Shown: positions 43,556 to 53,664 of the stretch, in pieces | Layout: the number at the start of each line of letters is the position of its first letter | Numbering within the stretch: position 1 is the first letter of the stretch | DNA from: Paenibacillus chitinolyticus NBRC 15660 | GTDB lineage: Bacteria; Bacillota; Bacilli; Paenibacillales; NBRC-103111 | Direction: 5' to 3' | DNA: 64,000 nucleotides | Assembly: GCF_000739915.1 (NCBI RefSeq) | Contig: NZ_BBJT01000002.1 | Coordinates: forward strand, 62,001-126,000 | The notes under the pieces: model-generated | Databases searched by the model: none | Seen by the model: the letters and a program-made list of their open reading frames with translations, nothing else | Told to the model about the DNA's origin: nothing | Made by a program: the position numbers and the translations under genes

Positions 43556-44976
43556 AAAATCGAACAAAGCTTTGGCTACTTATGCTCATTAGTGCAATCA
43601 CTAGTATTCTTCTGTTTAGTTCACTTAGTCTCGTTATGGGTAAAATAGGAGATAGGGGTTATGATCTGAAAAGCCTGAACGCCCTCTCGCAAGAAGTACT
43701 TAATACGATTGCAACGCATCAAGCTTTTCAGATCGAAGACATCACGCCAATATTGGATAATGCTCATAGCAACCATCCTGATATTCGTTATGAATGGATT
43801 TCAGCAGATGGATCGACGATTTATGATACCTTCGGAGAAAAGAAAACCTATGATTTTGAGCAGCTTGCAAATCGAATGCTTAATATGCCTCAGAACCTAT
43901 GGGGGGTCGATGAACCAGTTACGCTTACTTTTTCTATTAGCCAAGCTCATCAACCCTATTATTTGTTGATGAGCTTGTCCAGTGACGACATGAAAAATGG
44001 GCAAGTTTACTTTTTCATGCGCACCTTTAAAGCCCTGTCTACTTTTATGCTACCGTTAATTGTTGCTTTATTAATTCCCTATCTACTGTCTCTATGGTTT
44101 TTCTCTTCCATGGACAAACGAATCAATAAGCTCAATCATGCTTTAGGGCAGCTTAACCTCCAAAGTGAACTCACTGTACTAGAGGATACGAAAAAGGATG
44201 AGATTGGCCAACTCACTACGCATTATAATGCCATGGCTCGCCGTATTCAAAATCAAGGCGAACAAATCAAGCAATTTGACGCCAGACGAAATCTGCTGCT
44301 ATCTAATCTCTCCCATGATCTGCGCACCCCGCTAACGATGATTTTAGGCTATGCGGAAACGATTCGCGCTGGATTATATAAGGATGAGAAGGAGCTGCAG
44401 GCGAGTGCCAAAGTTTTGCTGCAGCGCTCTCGTTATATCGATAAGCTATTAGATCAATTGTTAGATATTACTCGTCAGGACGAGGGGAATTTAGAGCTTC
44501 ATGTTGACTTGCATAATGTATCTGAGATGATGCGAAAAGTGGCTGCAGACTACCTGATGTTTCTTGAGGGGCAAAACTTTACTGTTGAAGTCAATATCCC
44601 CGACGAGGATATCCAAGCCTGGATTGATGCCTCCCTAATCGAACGTGCGCTGCGAAACCTGTTGGACAACGCGATCCGTTACGGATCAGAAGGCCATTAT
44701 CTTGAGGTCGGGCTTACGGAAAAGTATGATGCCCTATTCATGACGGTTATCGATAAAGGACGCGGCATTCCCTTACAGGATCAAAAACATGTTTTTGAAC
44801 GGTTCTACCGTGTCGATGGCAGCAGAAAAGGCGAAGGACTCGGCATTGGACTATCCATTGTCCAAGAAATCATTTCCCTCCATGACGGATCAATTACCTT
44901 CACGAGTGTCCCTTTTGAAAGAACAGTATTCGAGGTCCAGCTGCCAAATCATCAGCGTGAACAATCAAAGTCATAA
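43552..44976 (+). CDS. Sensor histidine kinase, partner of the OmpR-type regulator
   Basis: 474 residues. TM1 about 8-28, an extracellular domain of about 130 residues, TM2 about 163-186, HAMP, then HisKA with phospho-acceptor His255 in LSNLSHDLRTPLTMILGY. ATP-binding boxes: RNLLDNAIRYG (N), VIDKGRGIP (G1), GEGLGIGLSIVQE (G2). Overlap with the regulator implies coupled translation. The signal is unknown. A strong terminator follows, so the operon has two genes. Confidence 0.95.
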   Translation: MKNRTKLWLLMLISAITSILLFSSLSLVMGKIGDRGYDLKSLNALSQEVLNTIATHQAFQIEDITPILDNAHSNHPDIRYEWISADGSTIYDTFGEKKTYDFEQLANRMLNMPQNLWGVDEPVTLTFSISQAHQPYYLLMSLSSDDMKNGQVYFFMRTFKALSTFMLPLIVALLIPYLLSLWFFSSMDKRINKLNHALGQLNLQSELTVLEDTKKDEIGQLTTHYNAMARRIQNQGEQIKQFDARRNLLLSNLSHDLRTPLTMILGYAETIRAGLYKDEKELQASAKVLLQRSRYIDKLLDQLLDITRQDEGNLELHVDLHNVSEMMRKVAADYLMFLEGQNFTVEVNIPDEDIQAWIDASLIERALRNLLDNAIRYGSEGHYLEVGLTEKYDALFMTVIDKGRGIPLQDQKHVFERFYRVDGSRKGEGLGIGLSIVQEIISLHDGSITFTSVPFERTVFEVQLPNHQREQSKS

Positions 44977-44986
44977 TAGGTAATGT

Positions 44987-45013
44987 AATAGGGCACCCAA
45001 AAGGTGCCCTATT
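44987..45013. terminator. Intrinsic terminator
   Basis: AATAGGGCACC-CAAAA-GGTGCCCTATT, 11-bp stem, placed between convergent genes. Confidence 0.85.
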
Positions 45014-45113
45014 ATCTGTTAATCGTATATAACTCTCCAAAGACGCTTGTGCTTTTTTTAAATAGCTTCCCTTAAAACTGGAATCATGTTTCTGATAACG
45101 GTGATCGCTTGCT

Positions 45114-48100
45114 TTAGCTCTGCTTACTCTTTTGATCGATCATCTTTAGCAGAATTGTTACGGCCTCCGCTCTAGTTGCCTTATCATGAGGAGCGAATTT
45201 GTTCGAACCTTGGCCTGATATCAGGCTAAGATTCTTCAACACTGCTACCTGAGCCTTTCCCCAGCTTGGAATGTCTGCGTCGTCCACGAAGTCGGTTATA
45301 GTATTCACTTCCACCTTCAGTGCTAGCGCTTTAGCGATCATCACAGCCATCTCTGTGCGTGTAATTTCTGCATCTGGACGGAAACTGCCATCCGAGTAGC
45401 CGTTAACGATGCCCGCTTGAACAGCTTGCTCTATCGCTTTCTGCGCCCATGTTCCAATCTTCGCCGAATCGTTGAACGTAAGCTTCGCAGCTTCCTCTTG
45501 CCGTTTCAACGCCTTCATCAGCATCACCACAAATTCAGCCCGAGTGATGATGGCATTCGGCTTGAACGTGCCATCCCCATACCCATTCACGAATCCGCTC
45601 TGTACTGCCTTATTGATGTCGGATACTGCCCAGTGCCCGGCTATGTCACTAAAGTTAACTTCCTTCGACTCGTCTATCGAGGGTGCTCCAATGGGCAATC
45701 CCGACGCCCGATCTACCACCAGCACAGCAAATTTCATGAAGTTGTCCACCTCTACGCTGATGCGATTGCCTTCGATTTTGCCGTTCTCGATTTTCACCCA
45801 TGTTTTCGTAGCTTCATTATAGTGAAAAATCGCTACCGTTTGGTTGCTATTCACTTGGCTTTGTTTAAATACCATAGTCAACGTAGCTGGCTTACTGAGA
45901 TTTTCTGGAATATTCTTCTGAACGTCGAACACCGGGCTTGCCGAAATTTCATTATGTGCAAAAAGATTTTGCGTATTCGATACCTTCTCAATGTTAATTT
46001 CCAACGGTTTGCTGGTAGCATTAGCCGGAATACGTATGAAGATCTCTTGATCCAAGCTCACTTCACCGGTGCTTCCTAACGGAAGTGTTAGTTTCCCATT
46101 CGTTGAGTAAATGGGGCTGCTGATTGAACCATGGTTACTGCTTGAACTTCCGCTTGAACTTCCGCTTGAGCTGTTTCTTGGCGTAACGGGGTTGGATGGG
46201 GAGGAAGTTGGGCTTGATCCGGCGCCATTCGTCGAAACCACCGTGAACGTGTATTCTGTTCCGTTCGTCAATCCCGTGACCGTGACCGGACTCAAGGTTG
46301 TGCTCGTGCCTGTGAATCCTCCTGGACTCGACGTAACCGTATACAGCGTGATCGCACTTCCCCCATCACTCGCTGGGGCGTCGAAGCTGACCGTTGCTTG
46401 TCCATTACCTGCGGTCGCCTGGACATTCGTCGGTGCACTCGGCACACCGATCGGTGCAACGGGCGTCACACTCGACGTTGCCAATGATGCCGCGGAGTTA
46501 CCTGCACCATTCGTCGCAACTACTGTGAACGTATACGCCGTTCCGTTGGTCAACCCCGTGACCGTGACCGGACTCGCGGTTGTGCTCGTTCCTGTGAATC
46601 CTCCTGGACTGGACGTAACCGTATAGCCCGTGATCGCACTTCCACCATCGCTCAATGGGGTGTCGAAGTTGACCGTCGCTTGTCCATTGCCTGCGCTCGC
46701 CGTCACATTCATCGGTGCGCTAGGCACACTGATCGGTGCGACGGGCGTCACACTCCCTGATGCCGCTGATGCCGCGGAGTTGCCTGCGCTATTCTTTGCA
46801 ACTACTGTGAACGTATACGCCGTTCCGTTCGTCAATCCCGTGACCGTGACCGGACTCGCGGTTGTGCTCGTTCCTGTGAATCCTCCTGGACTCGACGTAA
46901 CCGTATAGCCCGTGATCGCGCTTCCCCCATCACTCGCTGGGGCGTCGAAGCTAACCGTCGCTTGTCCATTGCCTGCGGTTGCTGTCACATTCGTCGGTGC
47001 GCTAGGCACACTGATCGGTGCGACGGGCGTCACACTCCCTGATGCCGCTGATACCGCGGAGTTGCCTGCGCTATTCTTTGCAACTACTGTGAACGTATAC
47101 GCCGTTCCGTTCGTCAATCCCGTGACCATGACCGGACTCGCGGTTGTGCTCGTTCCTTTGAATCCTCCTGGACTCGACGTAACCGTATACAGCGTGATCG
47201 CACTTCCACCATCGCTCAATGGGGCGTCGAAGTTGACCGTCGCTTGTCCATTGCCTGCGGTTGCCGTTACATTCGTCGGTGCGCTCGGCACAGCAACTAC
47301 TTTAAACGCATTTGAATGAGAATATCCTGCTGCATGACTTCCATTCTGATCGTCAACACGAATGTGCAAATACCACGTACCTACAGCAGAAGGCGTAGAA
47401 ATGGACTCTTCGCTCGTGAACTCTACCCACTCCACATTCGGCCAATCGGGCACCGTTACCGCTGTTGACCATCGGTAATACGTTTTGGAAGATCCTACAA
47501 AATCAGGAACAGTAACCGTTACCTTTGTTGAATTAGCTTGCTTTCCCTCTGATTCGCCGTTTGGAGAATAGCTGACTCCGTAAGATAAAATATTGAGGAA
47601 TGTATGCCCCCAATCAGAAGCATACGTCTTCGCTATAGAAGGATCAAAGGCTATCACCGAAACAGGTTTAAAAGAATTACTAAACGCATTAGTTCCAATT
47701 GCAGTTGAATCCCCTTCAATAATCACGCTTGTTAATCCATAATTATCAGAAAATGCAAAATCACCTAAGCTCGTTACACTGTTTGGGATCGTTACACTCG
47801 CTAATTCGTTCCAATAAAATGCATTATTACCTATGCTCGTTACACTGTTTGGGATCGTTACACTCGTTAATTTGTTCCAATGAAATGCAGAAACGCCTAT
47901 ACTCTTTACACTGTCCGGGATCGTCACACTCGTTAACTGATTATTATAAAATGCTGCATCTCCTATGCTCGTTACACTGTCCGGGATCGTCACACTCGTT
48001 AATTGTTTATTATAAAATGCAGCATACCCTCCTATGCTCGTTACAGGATATCCATCTATTGTAGCAGGAATATCAACCTCTGTGTCCGTTCCAGTATATC

Positions 48101-48266
48101 CTGTAATGGTTACTTCTGAGTTACTTTCTGTGTATTCATAATCTCCGGATACTGCCGCCTTCGCCTCCTGAATACTACCTCCTGTCCATGAGCCTAGCGT
48201 AATCAAAGCCAGCGTGAGTAGACAAATGATCAACTTCCTTATTTCCAACAAATTCGATCGCATCAT
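45114..48266 (-). CDS. S-layer-anchored surface protein: LRR, four FN3 repeats, three SLH domains
   Basis: 1050 residues. Signal peptide (about 1-38, cut near EAKA). Then BspA-type leucine-rich repeats of 23 residues (about 85-200: [20 protein letters not shown]). Next come a beta domain of about 100 residues and four near-identical fibronectin type III repeats of 94 residues (about 326-695: [20 protein letters not shown]). A Ser/Gly linker and a beta domain (about 720-850) lead to three SLH domains (about 865-1050: [20 protein letters not shown]). SLH domains bind pyruvylated secondary wall polymer. I start at ATG 48266; the GTG at 48308 abuts its own ribosome site. Two-component boxes lie upstream at 48340-48361. 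Confidence 0.92.
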   Translation of the reverse strand: MMRSNLLEIRKLIICLLTLALITLGSWTGGSIQEAKAAVSGDYEYTESNSEVTITGYTGTDTEVDIPATIDGYPVTSIGGYAAFYNKQLTSVTIPDSVTSIGDAAFYNNQLTSVTIPDSVKSIGVSAFHWNKLTSVTIPNSVTSIGNNAFYWNELASVTIPNSVTSLGDFAFSDNYGLTSVIIEGDSTAIGTNAFSNSFKPVSVIAFDPSIAKTYASDWGHTFLNILSYGVSYSPNGESEGKQANSTKVTVTVPDFVGSSKTYYRWSTAVTVPDWPNVEWVEFTSEESISTPSAVGTWYLHIRVDDQNGSHAAGYSHSNAFKVVAVPSAPTNVTATAGNGQATVNFDAPLSDGGSAITLYTVTSSPGGFKGTSTTASPVMVTGLTNGTAYTFTVVAKNSAGNSAVSAASGSVTPVAPISVPSAPTNVTATAGNGQATVSFDAPASDGGSAITGYTVTSSPGGFTGTSTTASPVTVTGLTNGTAYTFTVVAKNSAGNSAASAASGSVTPVAPISVPSAPMNVTASAGNGQATVNFDTPLSDGGSAITGYTVTSSPGGFTGTSTTASPVTVTGLTNGTAYTFTVVATNGAGNSAASLATSSVTPVAPIGVPSAPTNVQATAGNGQATVSFDAPASDGGSAITLYTVTSSPGGFTGTSTTLSPVTVTGLTNGTEYTFTVVSTNGAGSSPTSSPSNPVTPRNSSSGSSSGSSSSNHGSISSPIYSTNGKLTLPLGSTGEVSLDQEIFIRIPANATSKPLEINIEKVSNTQNLFAHNEISASPVFDVQKNIPENLSKPATLTMVFKQSQVNSNQTVAIFHYNEATKTWVKIENGKIEGNRISVEVDNFMKFAVLVVDRASGLPIGAPSIDESKEVNFSDIAGHWAVSDINKAVQSGFVNGYGDGTFKPNAIITRAEFVVMLMKALKRQEEAAKLTFNDSAKIGTWAQKAIEQAVQAGIVNGYSDGSFRPDAEITRTEMAVMIAKALALKVEVNTITDFVDDADIPSWGKAQVAVLKNLSLISGQGSNKFAPHDKATRAEAVTILLKMIDQKSKQS
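46205..47290 (-). repeat. Four tandem 282-bp repeats encoding FN3 domains
   Basis: The unit of 94 codons recurs about every 282 bp with very high DNA identity, including silent positions. This suggests recent unequal crossing-over or gene conversion, so copy number may vary between strains. Confidence 0.85.
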
Positions 48267-48339
48267 GTGACTGTTGCACCCTCTTCTATTATTATTCGAT
48301 TGCACCACTCCACATTTTACTAGAGAATTCTAACTTGAA

Positions 48340-48361
48340 TCTTAATGGATTCTTAATAGAT
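48340..48361. promoter_or_regulatory. Tandem 11-bp direct repeats, response-regulator box 2
   Basis: TCTTAATGGAT (48340-48350) and TCTTAATAGAT (48351-48361), 74 bp upstream of the SLH protein start. It matches box 1 (42750-42771) at 19 of 22 positions. On the minus strand it reads TTAAGA-N5-TTAAGA, PhoP-box-like. Confidence 0.75.
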
Positions 48362-48624
48362 AATGTAAATTTATGTAATTAAAAATCGGGAACATTACAC
48401 TGTTTCACTGTACGTGCGTTCGTGCTGATCAGGCGTTAGATAGCCATCTCGCCACCTTGTAAGCCAGCCCACAGCGTAATCGACGTGAAAAACGACTCAC
48501 CGTATAAGGCACCACAAAAAAGACCCGCATCCGCTCATAACCGAGCTAATTGAGCCTCTTCAATCTCCAGCCCCTACCTAGAAAAAAATGATGCGCCCTT
48601 GCGATTACTCGCGACGGTATTGCA
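48362..48624. other. Spacer without a supported gene
   Basis: An open minus-strand stretch (MRVFFVVPYTVSRF...) of about 33 codons has no ribosome site and no known family. Nothing else is evident. Confidence 0.4.
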
Positions 48625-49066
48625 TCAGGGTGAGCGCGGTTTGTACGATATCGGGCATGCCATCCTAGAATGGACAAGTATGGTCCTCCATTTTAATGAA
48701 CCCGACATACCATCCGACCGAGGGCTTATCGCTTCCTCCCGTTTTCCTGTATATCGCGGATCATCATTCTCTTCCTGGATGATGATCCGCGAGGAAATCG
48801 ACTTCCTCAACCGGAGATATCTTCAGAGAGCTATTTAACCAAAGTCGGTCGATCCCGCCGCTAAAGTCCTTGCTGCCATAATCCGCTCTATTCACCCATT
48901 CTTGCATTCGTTCCTTGCCAATATCGCGAGCCATCGCTTGATAGTACCACACAACGGAATAACGCATGGCTGATGCCGACGTATGATCTTGATTCCAAAT
49001 TTCGCGGGCTCGTCTATTCCCGTCCCACTTCTTCACCGTGTTCTCATCCGCAACGGTACCCGCACC
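48625..49066 (-). pseudogene. Remnant of a class D beta-lactamase or BlaR1-type sensor domain
   Basis: The first piece (49066-48764) reads DENTVKKWDGNRRAREIWNQ then DHTSASAMRYSVVWYYQAMA, GKERMQEWVNRADYGSKD and GGIDRLWLNSSLKISPVEEV, closely following the OXA fold (FKWDG..R..WN.DHTL.SSM.YSVV; DYGN.D; FWL..l.IS..EQ). In another frame downstream, RIIIQEENDDPRYTGK matches the segment just before KTG. The serine STFK motif is missing, the KTG is degraded and the frame is broken, so it is inactive. It sits just 3' of the hybrid kinase gene. Confidence 0.8.
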
Positions 49067-49173
49067 TCAAGCACTCACTTTTCTCCGTTTTATATCAACA
49101 AGTAGCACTATTGAAACATTGTAGTCCCTTTACAATCCAACAGCCATAAATTTCGCCCTATTTGTGGTACCCT

Positions 49174-52100
49174 TCAGCTTAACGGGTTTATCGTATCCGC
49201 GCTATTCGACCTGTTACGCACACGAAAAGTTACCTTTGTCCCATTATCTATCGTACTTTGTATATCGAGCCCTGTTCCAAAGTGCCTTTTTAATCGCTGA
49301 TCCGTATTAATCAATCCGACTCCCGAACTACTGTCCGCTCTTCTTTCCAGTATTCTTTGTAATTGATCTTTGTCCATTCCAATTCCATCGTCTTCAATGG
49401 TTATCTCTGCATGCGTATCATAGACAGAAACCCGGATAACAATCTTCCCTCCGCGGGGGCGATTCATAACTCCATGTCTTATCGCATTTTCAACGAGAGG
49501 CTGGATCGTAAGAAACGGGATTTCTAATTCCGCATAGTCATCTATCTCCCAATTGATCTGCAGCTTTTCTTCGAAACGGATCTTTTCGATATATAAGTAA
49601 GAGCGCACTAGACTTAGCTCCTCTTCAATCGGAACAAGTCCATTCGGATTTTCGAATTTAAATTTATTTCTCAAAAAATTACTGAGCTCATGGAGCAAAT
49701 TACCCATCTTATCTAAATTAATTTCTTTTAAAGCTATGACGGAATTTAAGGCATTAAATAAAAAATGAGGCTGAATTTGCGCTTGGAGCCATGCAGCTTC
49801 TAATTGCAATTGTTCACGAATGACTTGCTTAATCGTGGTTAGAGCCTCGATCCGTGACTTTATTTCTATGGCCTCCACCGGCTTCGTCACATAGTCGTTT
49901 GCCCCCGCCAAAAATCCGCTCTGAATATCTTGCGGTTGACTTCTTGCGGTGAGGAGCAGAATAGGAAGCTCAGCGAGTGTATATCGCTCACGAATGATCC
50001 GTGTCAGCTCATAACCGGACATCTGCGGCATCATAATATCAGAAATGATCAGATCCCATTCCTTGGTACCCAGTACTGCTAACGCTTCTTTACCGCTCGT
50101 TACCATCGTCACCTCATAGTCTTCCGGCGGTAGAATGGTTTCAAGCACTTGAAGGTTGATAGGATCATCATCAACAATTAATAAGTGCGGACGATCGCGA
50201 TGCACGTCTAATAAAATGGTTGGTTTCACGACCGGCGGGATATCCGCCTTTTCCCCGTTTTCCCAGACATTTTCTTGAATCGGCACGGATCGTAATGGCA
50301 ATGGCTCAAGTGCGCTCGTCCTATCGTTCTCTTCCTCCGCCACCAAGTCTGCCAGCTTTAATGAAAATTTAAATTCAGAGCCTTCTCCTGCAACAGAGGA
50401 CACGGCTAACGTACCTCCCTGAAGCTCGACCAGCTGCTTGCTTATACTCAAACCTAACCCGAAGCCGCCTTCAATCATGGTCTCACGCGTGCTGGCTTGT
50501 TCATACGGACGGAATAGGCGCTTAAGCATGTTCTCATCCATCCCGATACCGGTATCCGCAATAACGATACAGGCTTGTCCCTCTTCCACATAAGCTCGAA
50601 TCGAAATGACCCCATCGTTTGTATATTTCACTGCGTTATGAAGTAAATTGAAAATAATTTGAGTCACCCGGTTCTCATCCGCATGTACGGGAGGAAAATC
50701 TTCAGGAATATGATTTACAATTTGCAGAGACTTCACTTCTGCATTTAATTGCAGCATATCAAGCACGCCGGTTACAATTGGCTGAATAAACAGGACTCTT
50801 TGCTGTATACGCGGATTGCCTTCCCGTAAACTCATCACATCAATCAAATCGTTTAATATCAATGTCATTCGACGTCCTACAGATAAAACCGTTTCAAGCT
50901 CTTTGATACTCCTTTCCTGCAACAAATGCCGCTCCCGTTTTAAAACGGATTGTGACATATTAAGAATACTATGAAGCGGATTTTTAAATTCATGAGAAGT
51001 ATTTGCTAGGAATTGATCTTTATGGTCATTCATCCTTTGCAAGGTTGTCGCAAGCTCTTTCGTGTTCGCATGCATGATTAAATAATCTTTAAACCATACA
51101 GAGGCTAAACAAGCCATCGCAATAATCATATCGAACGGATAGTAGACAAGACTTAAACCGCTATCCAGCAAGATTAACGACCAAAGAGAATGGTTCATCA
51201 ACGCAAGAAAAGAGAAAAGCAGTAAAAGATTGCTCTTTAAATCTTTAATTACTTTTTTAAACATCGTAATCAGCGTTATAACTGCAGCAGTACCGCCTAA
51301 TACATAATAAATAGGGAAGAGCATGATCACTTGAGTTGGATTTAAAAACAACGTGATGCTGGCAGTCCCTAGACTCATTATTTTATAGACAGGGTACATC
51401 CTACGCCAATATGGAAGCTCGCGATGATTCGTACACTGGAGCAAAGCATAGGCTGCAATAACCAAAGCAAAATTAGTCAGCCTAAAATCCCAATTACTTC
51501 CAATGTAAAATAATTGATGGAACAACTTCTCATCCGTACTAAAGACACTCGTGATCGTTACACATAATGCAAGCAAACTGAAATAAAGCAGCTTCTTTTC
51601 CTTATTTCCTAGTAAATACAAAATAAGTGCATAGACAGCATGCATAATAAATATAATCGCTGCCAAAAACTGCATAAAAATGGAAAATTTCATCTCTTTG
51701 GCAATGGCTTCTTCTGAACCGAATTTAATGGATCGGACAATGCCCCCGCTTCGACTATCCACATAATTTGCCGCCTGAATGACGAGTTCGATTACACCAT
51801 TGTCATCTGCTGTAAAGGTTGTAGAATAAGGTAGGTCCTTCGAAATATATTCATCCTTTATCGTCGCAACCTGTCCGGATTTAGTAAGTAATCGACCGTT
51901 TACATATAATTCTGATGCAGTGCGTACGCTGGGCACACGAATACTATAATTCAGGTCCTTTTCCGGATTTACATAAACTCGCAAGCGATAAGAACCGAAT
52001 CCGTATGGAGTTGACTTCCCGGCATGCAAAGCTTCATTCCATCTTCCCGGAACCCCAATAAGCCTTGGCTTACTCTCGCCAAATCCTTGTAGCTGCCTGC

Positions 52101-52338
52101 CATCCATCAGCCGTTGTGAGGGATAAAACTCCCATTCTCCATCAAGTAAAACAATTTCCCCGTCCTCTGCATTCCAATTGCGCAAATCGAATTGCCCGTT
52201 TTTAATCGGCTCATGTTTTTGATCATGAAACATTTCCATCCACAAAATGCGCGAACCGGATAAAATAATCAATAACAATCCTAGCATTACTAGCATATTG
52301 CTCTTCTTTATTTGGTATTTGGATGAATGATTTGCCAA
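49174..52338 (-). CDS. 7TMR-DISM hybrid sensor: HisKA kinase, receiver, and LytS-type kinase in one chain
   Basis: 1054 residues. TM1 (about 13-35), an extracellular 7TMR-DISMED2-like jelly roll (about 60-205), seven helices (about 218-422), HisKA with His449 in LANTSHEFKNPLHSIL, HATPase (IIFNLLHNAVKYTNDG; GGFGLGLSISKQLVE), receiver (LIVDDDPINL, Asp767 in IISDIMMPQMSG, YVTKPVEA). A second kinase module follows with QIQPHFLFNALNS (His858), LVENAIRHG and GIGM boxes. No DNA-binding output is present, so the second kinase probably passes phosphate to a separate protein. The TTG start at 52338 follows AGGAGAGG at 8 nt. Confidence 0.93.
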   Translation of the reverse strand: MANHSSKYQIKKSNMLVMLGLLLIILSGSRILWMEMFHDQKHEPIKNGQFDLRNWNAEDGEIVLLDGEWEFYPSQRLMDGRQLQGFGESKPRLIGVPGRWNEALHAGKSTPYGFGSYRLRVYVNPEKDLNYSIRVPSVRTASELYVNGRLLTKSGQVATIKDEYISKDLPYSTTFTADDNGVIELVIQAANYVDSRSGGIVRSIKFGSEEAIAKEMKFSIFMQFLAAIIFIMHAVYALILYLLGNKEKKLLYFSLLALCVTITSVFSTDEKLFHQLFYIGSNWDFRLTNFALVIAAYALLQCTNHRELPYWRRMYPVYKIMSLGTASITLFLNPTQVIMLFPIYYVLGGTAAVITLITMFKKVIKDLKSNLLLLFSFLALMNHSLWSLILLDSGLSLVYYPFDMIIAMACLASVWFKDYLIMHANTKELATTLQRMNDHKDQFLANTSHEFKNPLHSILNMSQSVLKRERHLLQERSIKELETVLSVGRRMTLILNDLIDVMSLREGNPRIQQRVLFIQPIVTGVLDMLQLNAEVKSLQIVNHIPEDFPPVHADENRVTQIIFNLLHNAVKYTNDGVISIRAYVEEGQACIVIADTGIGMDENMLKRLFRPYEQASTRETMIEGGFGLGLSISKQLVELQGGTLAVSSVAGEGSEFKFSLKLADLVAEEENDRTSALEPLPLRSVPIQENVWENGEKADIPPVVKPTILLDVHRDRPHLLIVDDDPINLQVLETILPPEDYEVTMVTSGKEALAVLGTKEWDLIISDIMMPQMSGYELTRIIRERYTLAELPILLLTARSQPQDIQSGFLAGANDYVTKPVEAIEIKSRIEALTTIKQVIREQLQLEAAWLQAQIQPHFLFNALNSVIALKEINLDKMGNLLHELSNFLRNKFKFENPNGLVPIEEELSLVRSYLYIEKIRFEEKLQINWEIDDYAELEIPFLTIQPLVENAIRHGVMNRPRGGKIVIRVSVYDTHAEITIEDDGIGMDKDQLQRILERRADSSSGVGLINTDQRLKRHFGTGLDIQSTIDNGTKVTFRVRNRSNSADTINPLS

Positions 52339-52474
52339 GAAATATACCTCTCCTATTCGTTCTCATCTAAAAAATTTATGTAGGCACTAACTCCTAGTTT
52401 ACTTTATGCCATGAATTTCCTTGTGTCTATTATACAGCCATACATACTTAGCAAACTTTAGATTTTTATTGAAA

Positions 52475-52515
52475 TAAAAAAGAATGAGCCAAAATGTCCT
52501 TTGCCCATTCTTTTA
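52475..52515 (-). terminator. Intrinsic terminator after the dehydrogenase gene
   Basis: AAAGAATG..GC and GC..CATTCTTT arms, with TTTTTTATTTC on the minus strand. Confidence 0.75.
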
Positions 52516-52532
52516 TGAATTCGATTCCTTAT

Positions 52533-53546
52533 TTAGCTCTGATCTTTTAAATTCGTCCAATCAAAAAGAACCCCCATGGCTGAGCTGCGGTTCTGCACCA
52601 GTGAATCATAGACCTGAGCGGCCTCTAGCGGGGAATAACGATGGGTAATCAACGGGGCTACATTCATTCTTCCTTGCGTAATATAACTCAAATACAGAGC
52701 CGCCATATCGGGATGATCCCAACCTTTGTAATTCATCGTTCCATGGATACCCAGAATGGCAACGGAGTTGGATACCACATTGCTTCCGATTCCCTGTGCA
52801 GTAGGAGTAGCGGTATCTCCGAGTAAAATCACGCGTCCGAACTTGTTGACGAGTTGTGTGGCCTCAGCTAATACTGCCGGATGACCCGTAATATCGAAGA
52901 CAACGTCAAGCATTTTCCCCTTAGTCTTCTTTGAAATTTCCGCCTTAGCTTTCGCCCCATCCATAGCCATCCGGTGGATACCCGCCTTTTCAGGAAGGAG
53001 TCGGATTCGGCTCTCCGCCGGATCAATGGCGTATATCTCTTTGGCGCCAGACAGATAGAGGTATTGGGTAACCAATTGTCCAAGGAGTCCAAGTCCGATC
53101 ACACCGACCGTTTCTCCGAGAAATAACTCCGCTCTCCTTACCCCAAGCTGCGTTGTTTTGGCAAGACTGATCCATACGCCTTCCTCAGAGCTGACCTCAT
53201 CCGGAAGCACAGTTACATGGGTAGCTTCTGTCTTAAAATATTGGGTATGCGGTCCATCGACAAATACGCGATCACCTTTGTGAATGGCCCGGACATCCTC
53301 ACCGACTTCAAGTACTTCAGCGACCATGGAATAACCGGGGTAAAACGGATACTTAACCCAGCTAGCCCAGTTTGTATCCTTGTCGAACACGCCTCTAAGA
53401 CATTGAAGCTCCGTACCTGTACTAATGAGTGAAGTGATAGCCGCGCATAAAATTTCTGTCTTTCCGAGTTTGGAATCGAATGATTCCTTGCGAATCTCTA
53501 CCTTTTGTTTTTCAGCGAAAACGATGCTTAATGTTTCCATCTTCAT
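52533..53546 (-). CDS. Medium-chain dehydrogenase/reductase (zinc-alcohol-dehydrogenase-like)
   Basis: 337 residues. A GroES-like N-domain has the variant SLISTGTELQCLRG in place of the catalytic-zinc CGTD motif, then YPFYPGYSMVAEVLEVGEDV and KGDRVFV. The Rossmann motif is VGVIGLGLLGQLVTQYL. The absence of the Cys-Asp zinc pair and the S-x-GTE motif place it with the BchC/sorbitol-like group of uncertain substrate. ATG 53546 follows GGAGGAGGA closely; the in-frame ATG at 53540 is the alternative. An AraC gene lies 118 bp upstream on the same strand. Confidence 0.88.
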   Translation of the reverse strand: MKMETLSIVFAEKQKVEIRKESFDSKLGKTEILCAAITSLISTGTELQCLRGVFDKDTNWASWVKYPFYPGYSMVAEVLEVGEDVRAIHKGDRVFVDGPHTQYFKTEATHVTVLPDEVSSEEGVWISLAKTTQLGVRRAELFLGETVGVIGLGLLGQLVTQYLYLSGAKEIYAIDPAESRIRLLPEKAGIHRMAMDGAKAKAEISKKTKGKMLDVVFDITGHPAVLAEATQLVNKFGRVILLGDTATPTAQGIGSNVVSNSVAILGIHGTMNYKGWDHPDMAALYLSYITQGRMNVAPLITHRYSPLEAAQVYDSLVQNRSSAMGVLFDWTNLKDQS

Positions 53547-53664
53547 TCCTCCTCCGAAGGGATGATTTACCCTTGTGATTAGCTTAGATGGATCGGATTA
53601 GGAAAAGAAGAGCATGGTTTTGCAGAAATTTAACACTTATACAGGTCAAAATGTCGGATGAATA

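Noticed and set aside
46111-47319. Three plus-strand frames with repeated hydrophobic sequence ([18 protein letters not shown])
   Set aside because: They are the antisense of the FN3 repeats; their periodicity comes from the repeat DNA.
47729-48064. Plus-strand repeats [12 protein letters not shown] suggesting a low-complexity protein
   Set aside because: Antisense of the LRR repeats; not a gene.
45114-48266. CRISPR-like periodic repeats
   Set aside because: Repeats are 69 and 282 bp coding units without spacers; no CRISPR array.
48442-48545. Possible 33-codon minus-strand small protein or transposase tail
   Set aside because: No ribosome site, no conserved motif, and alternative frames are equally open.
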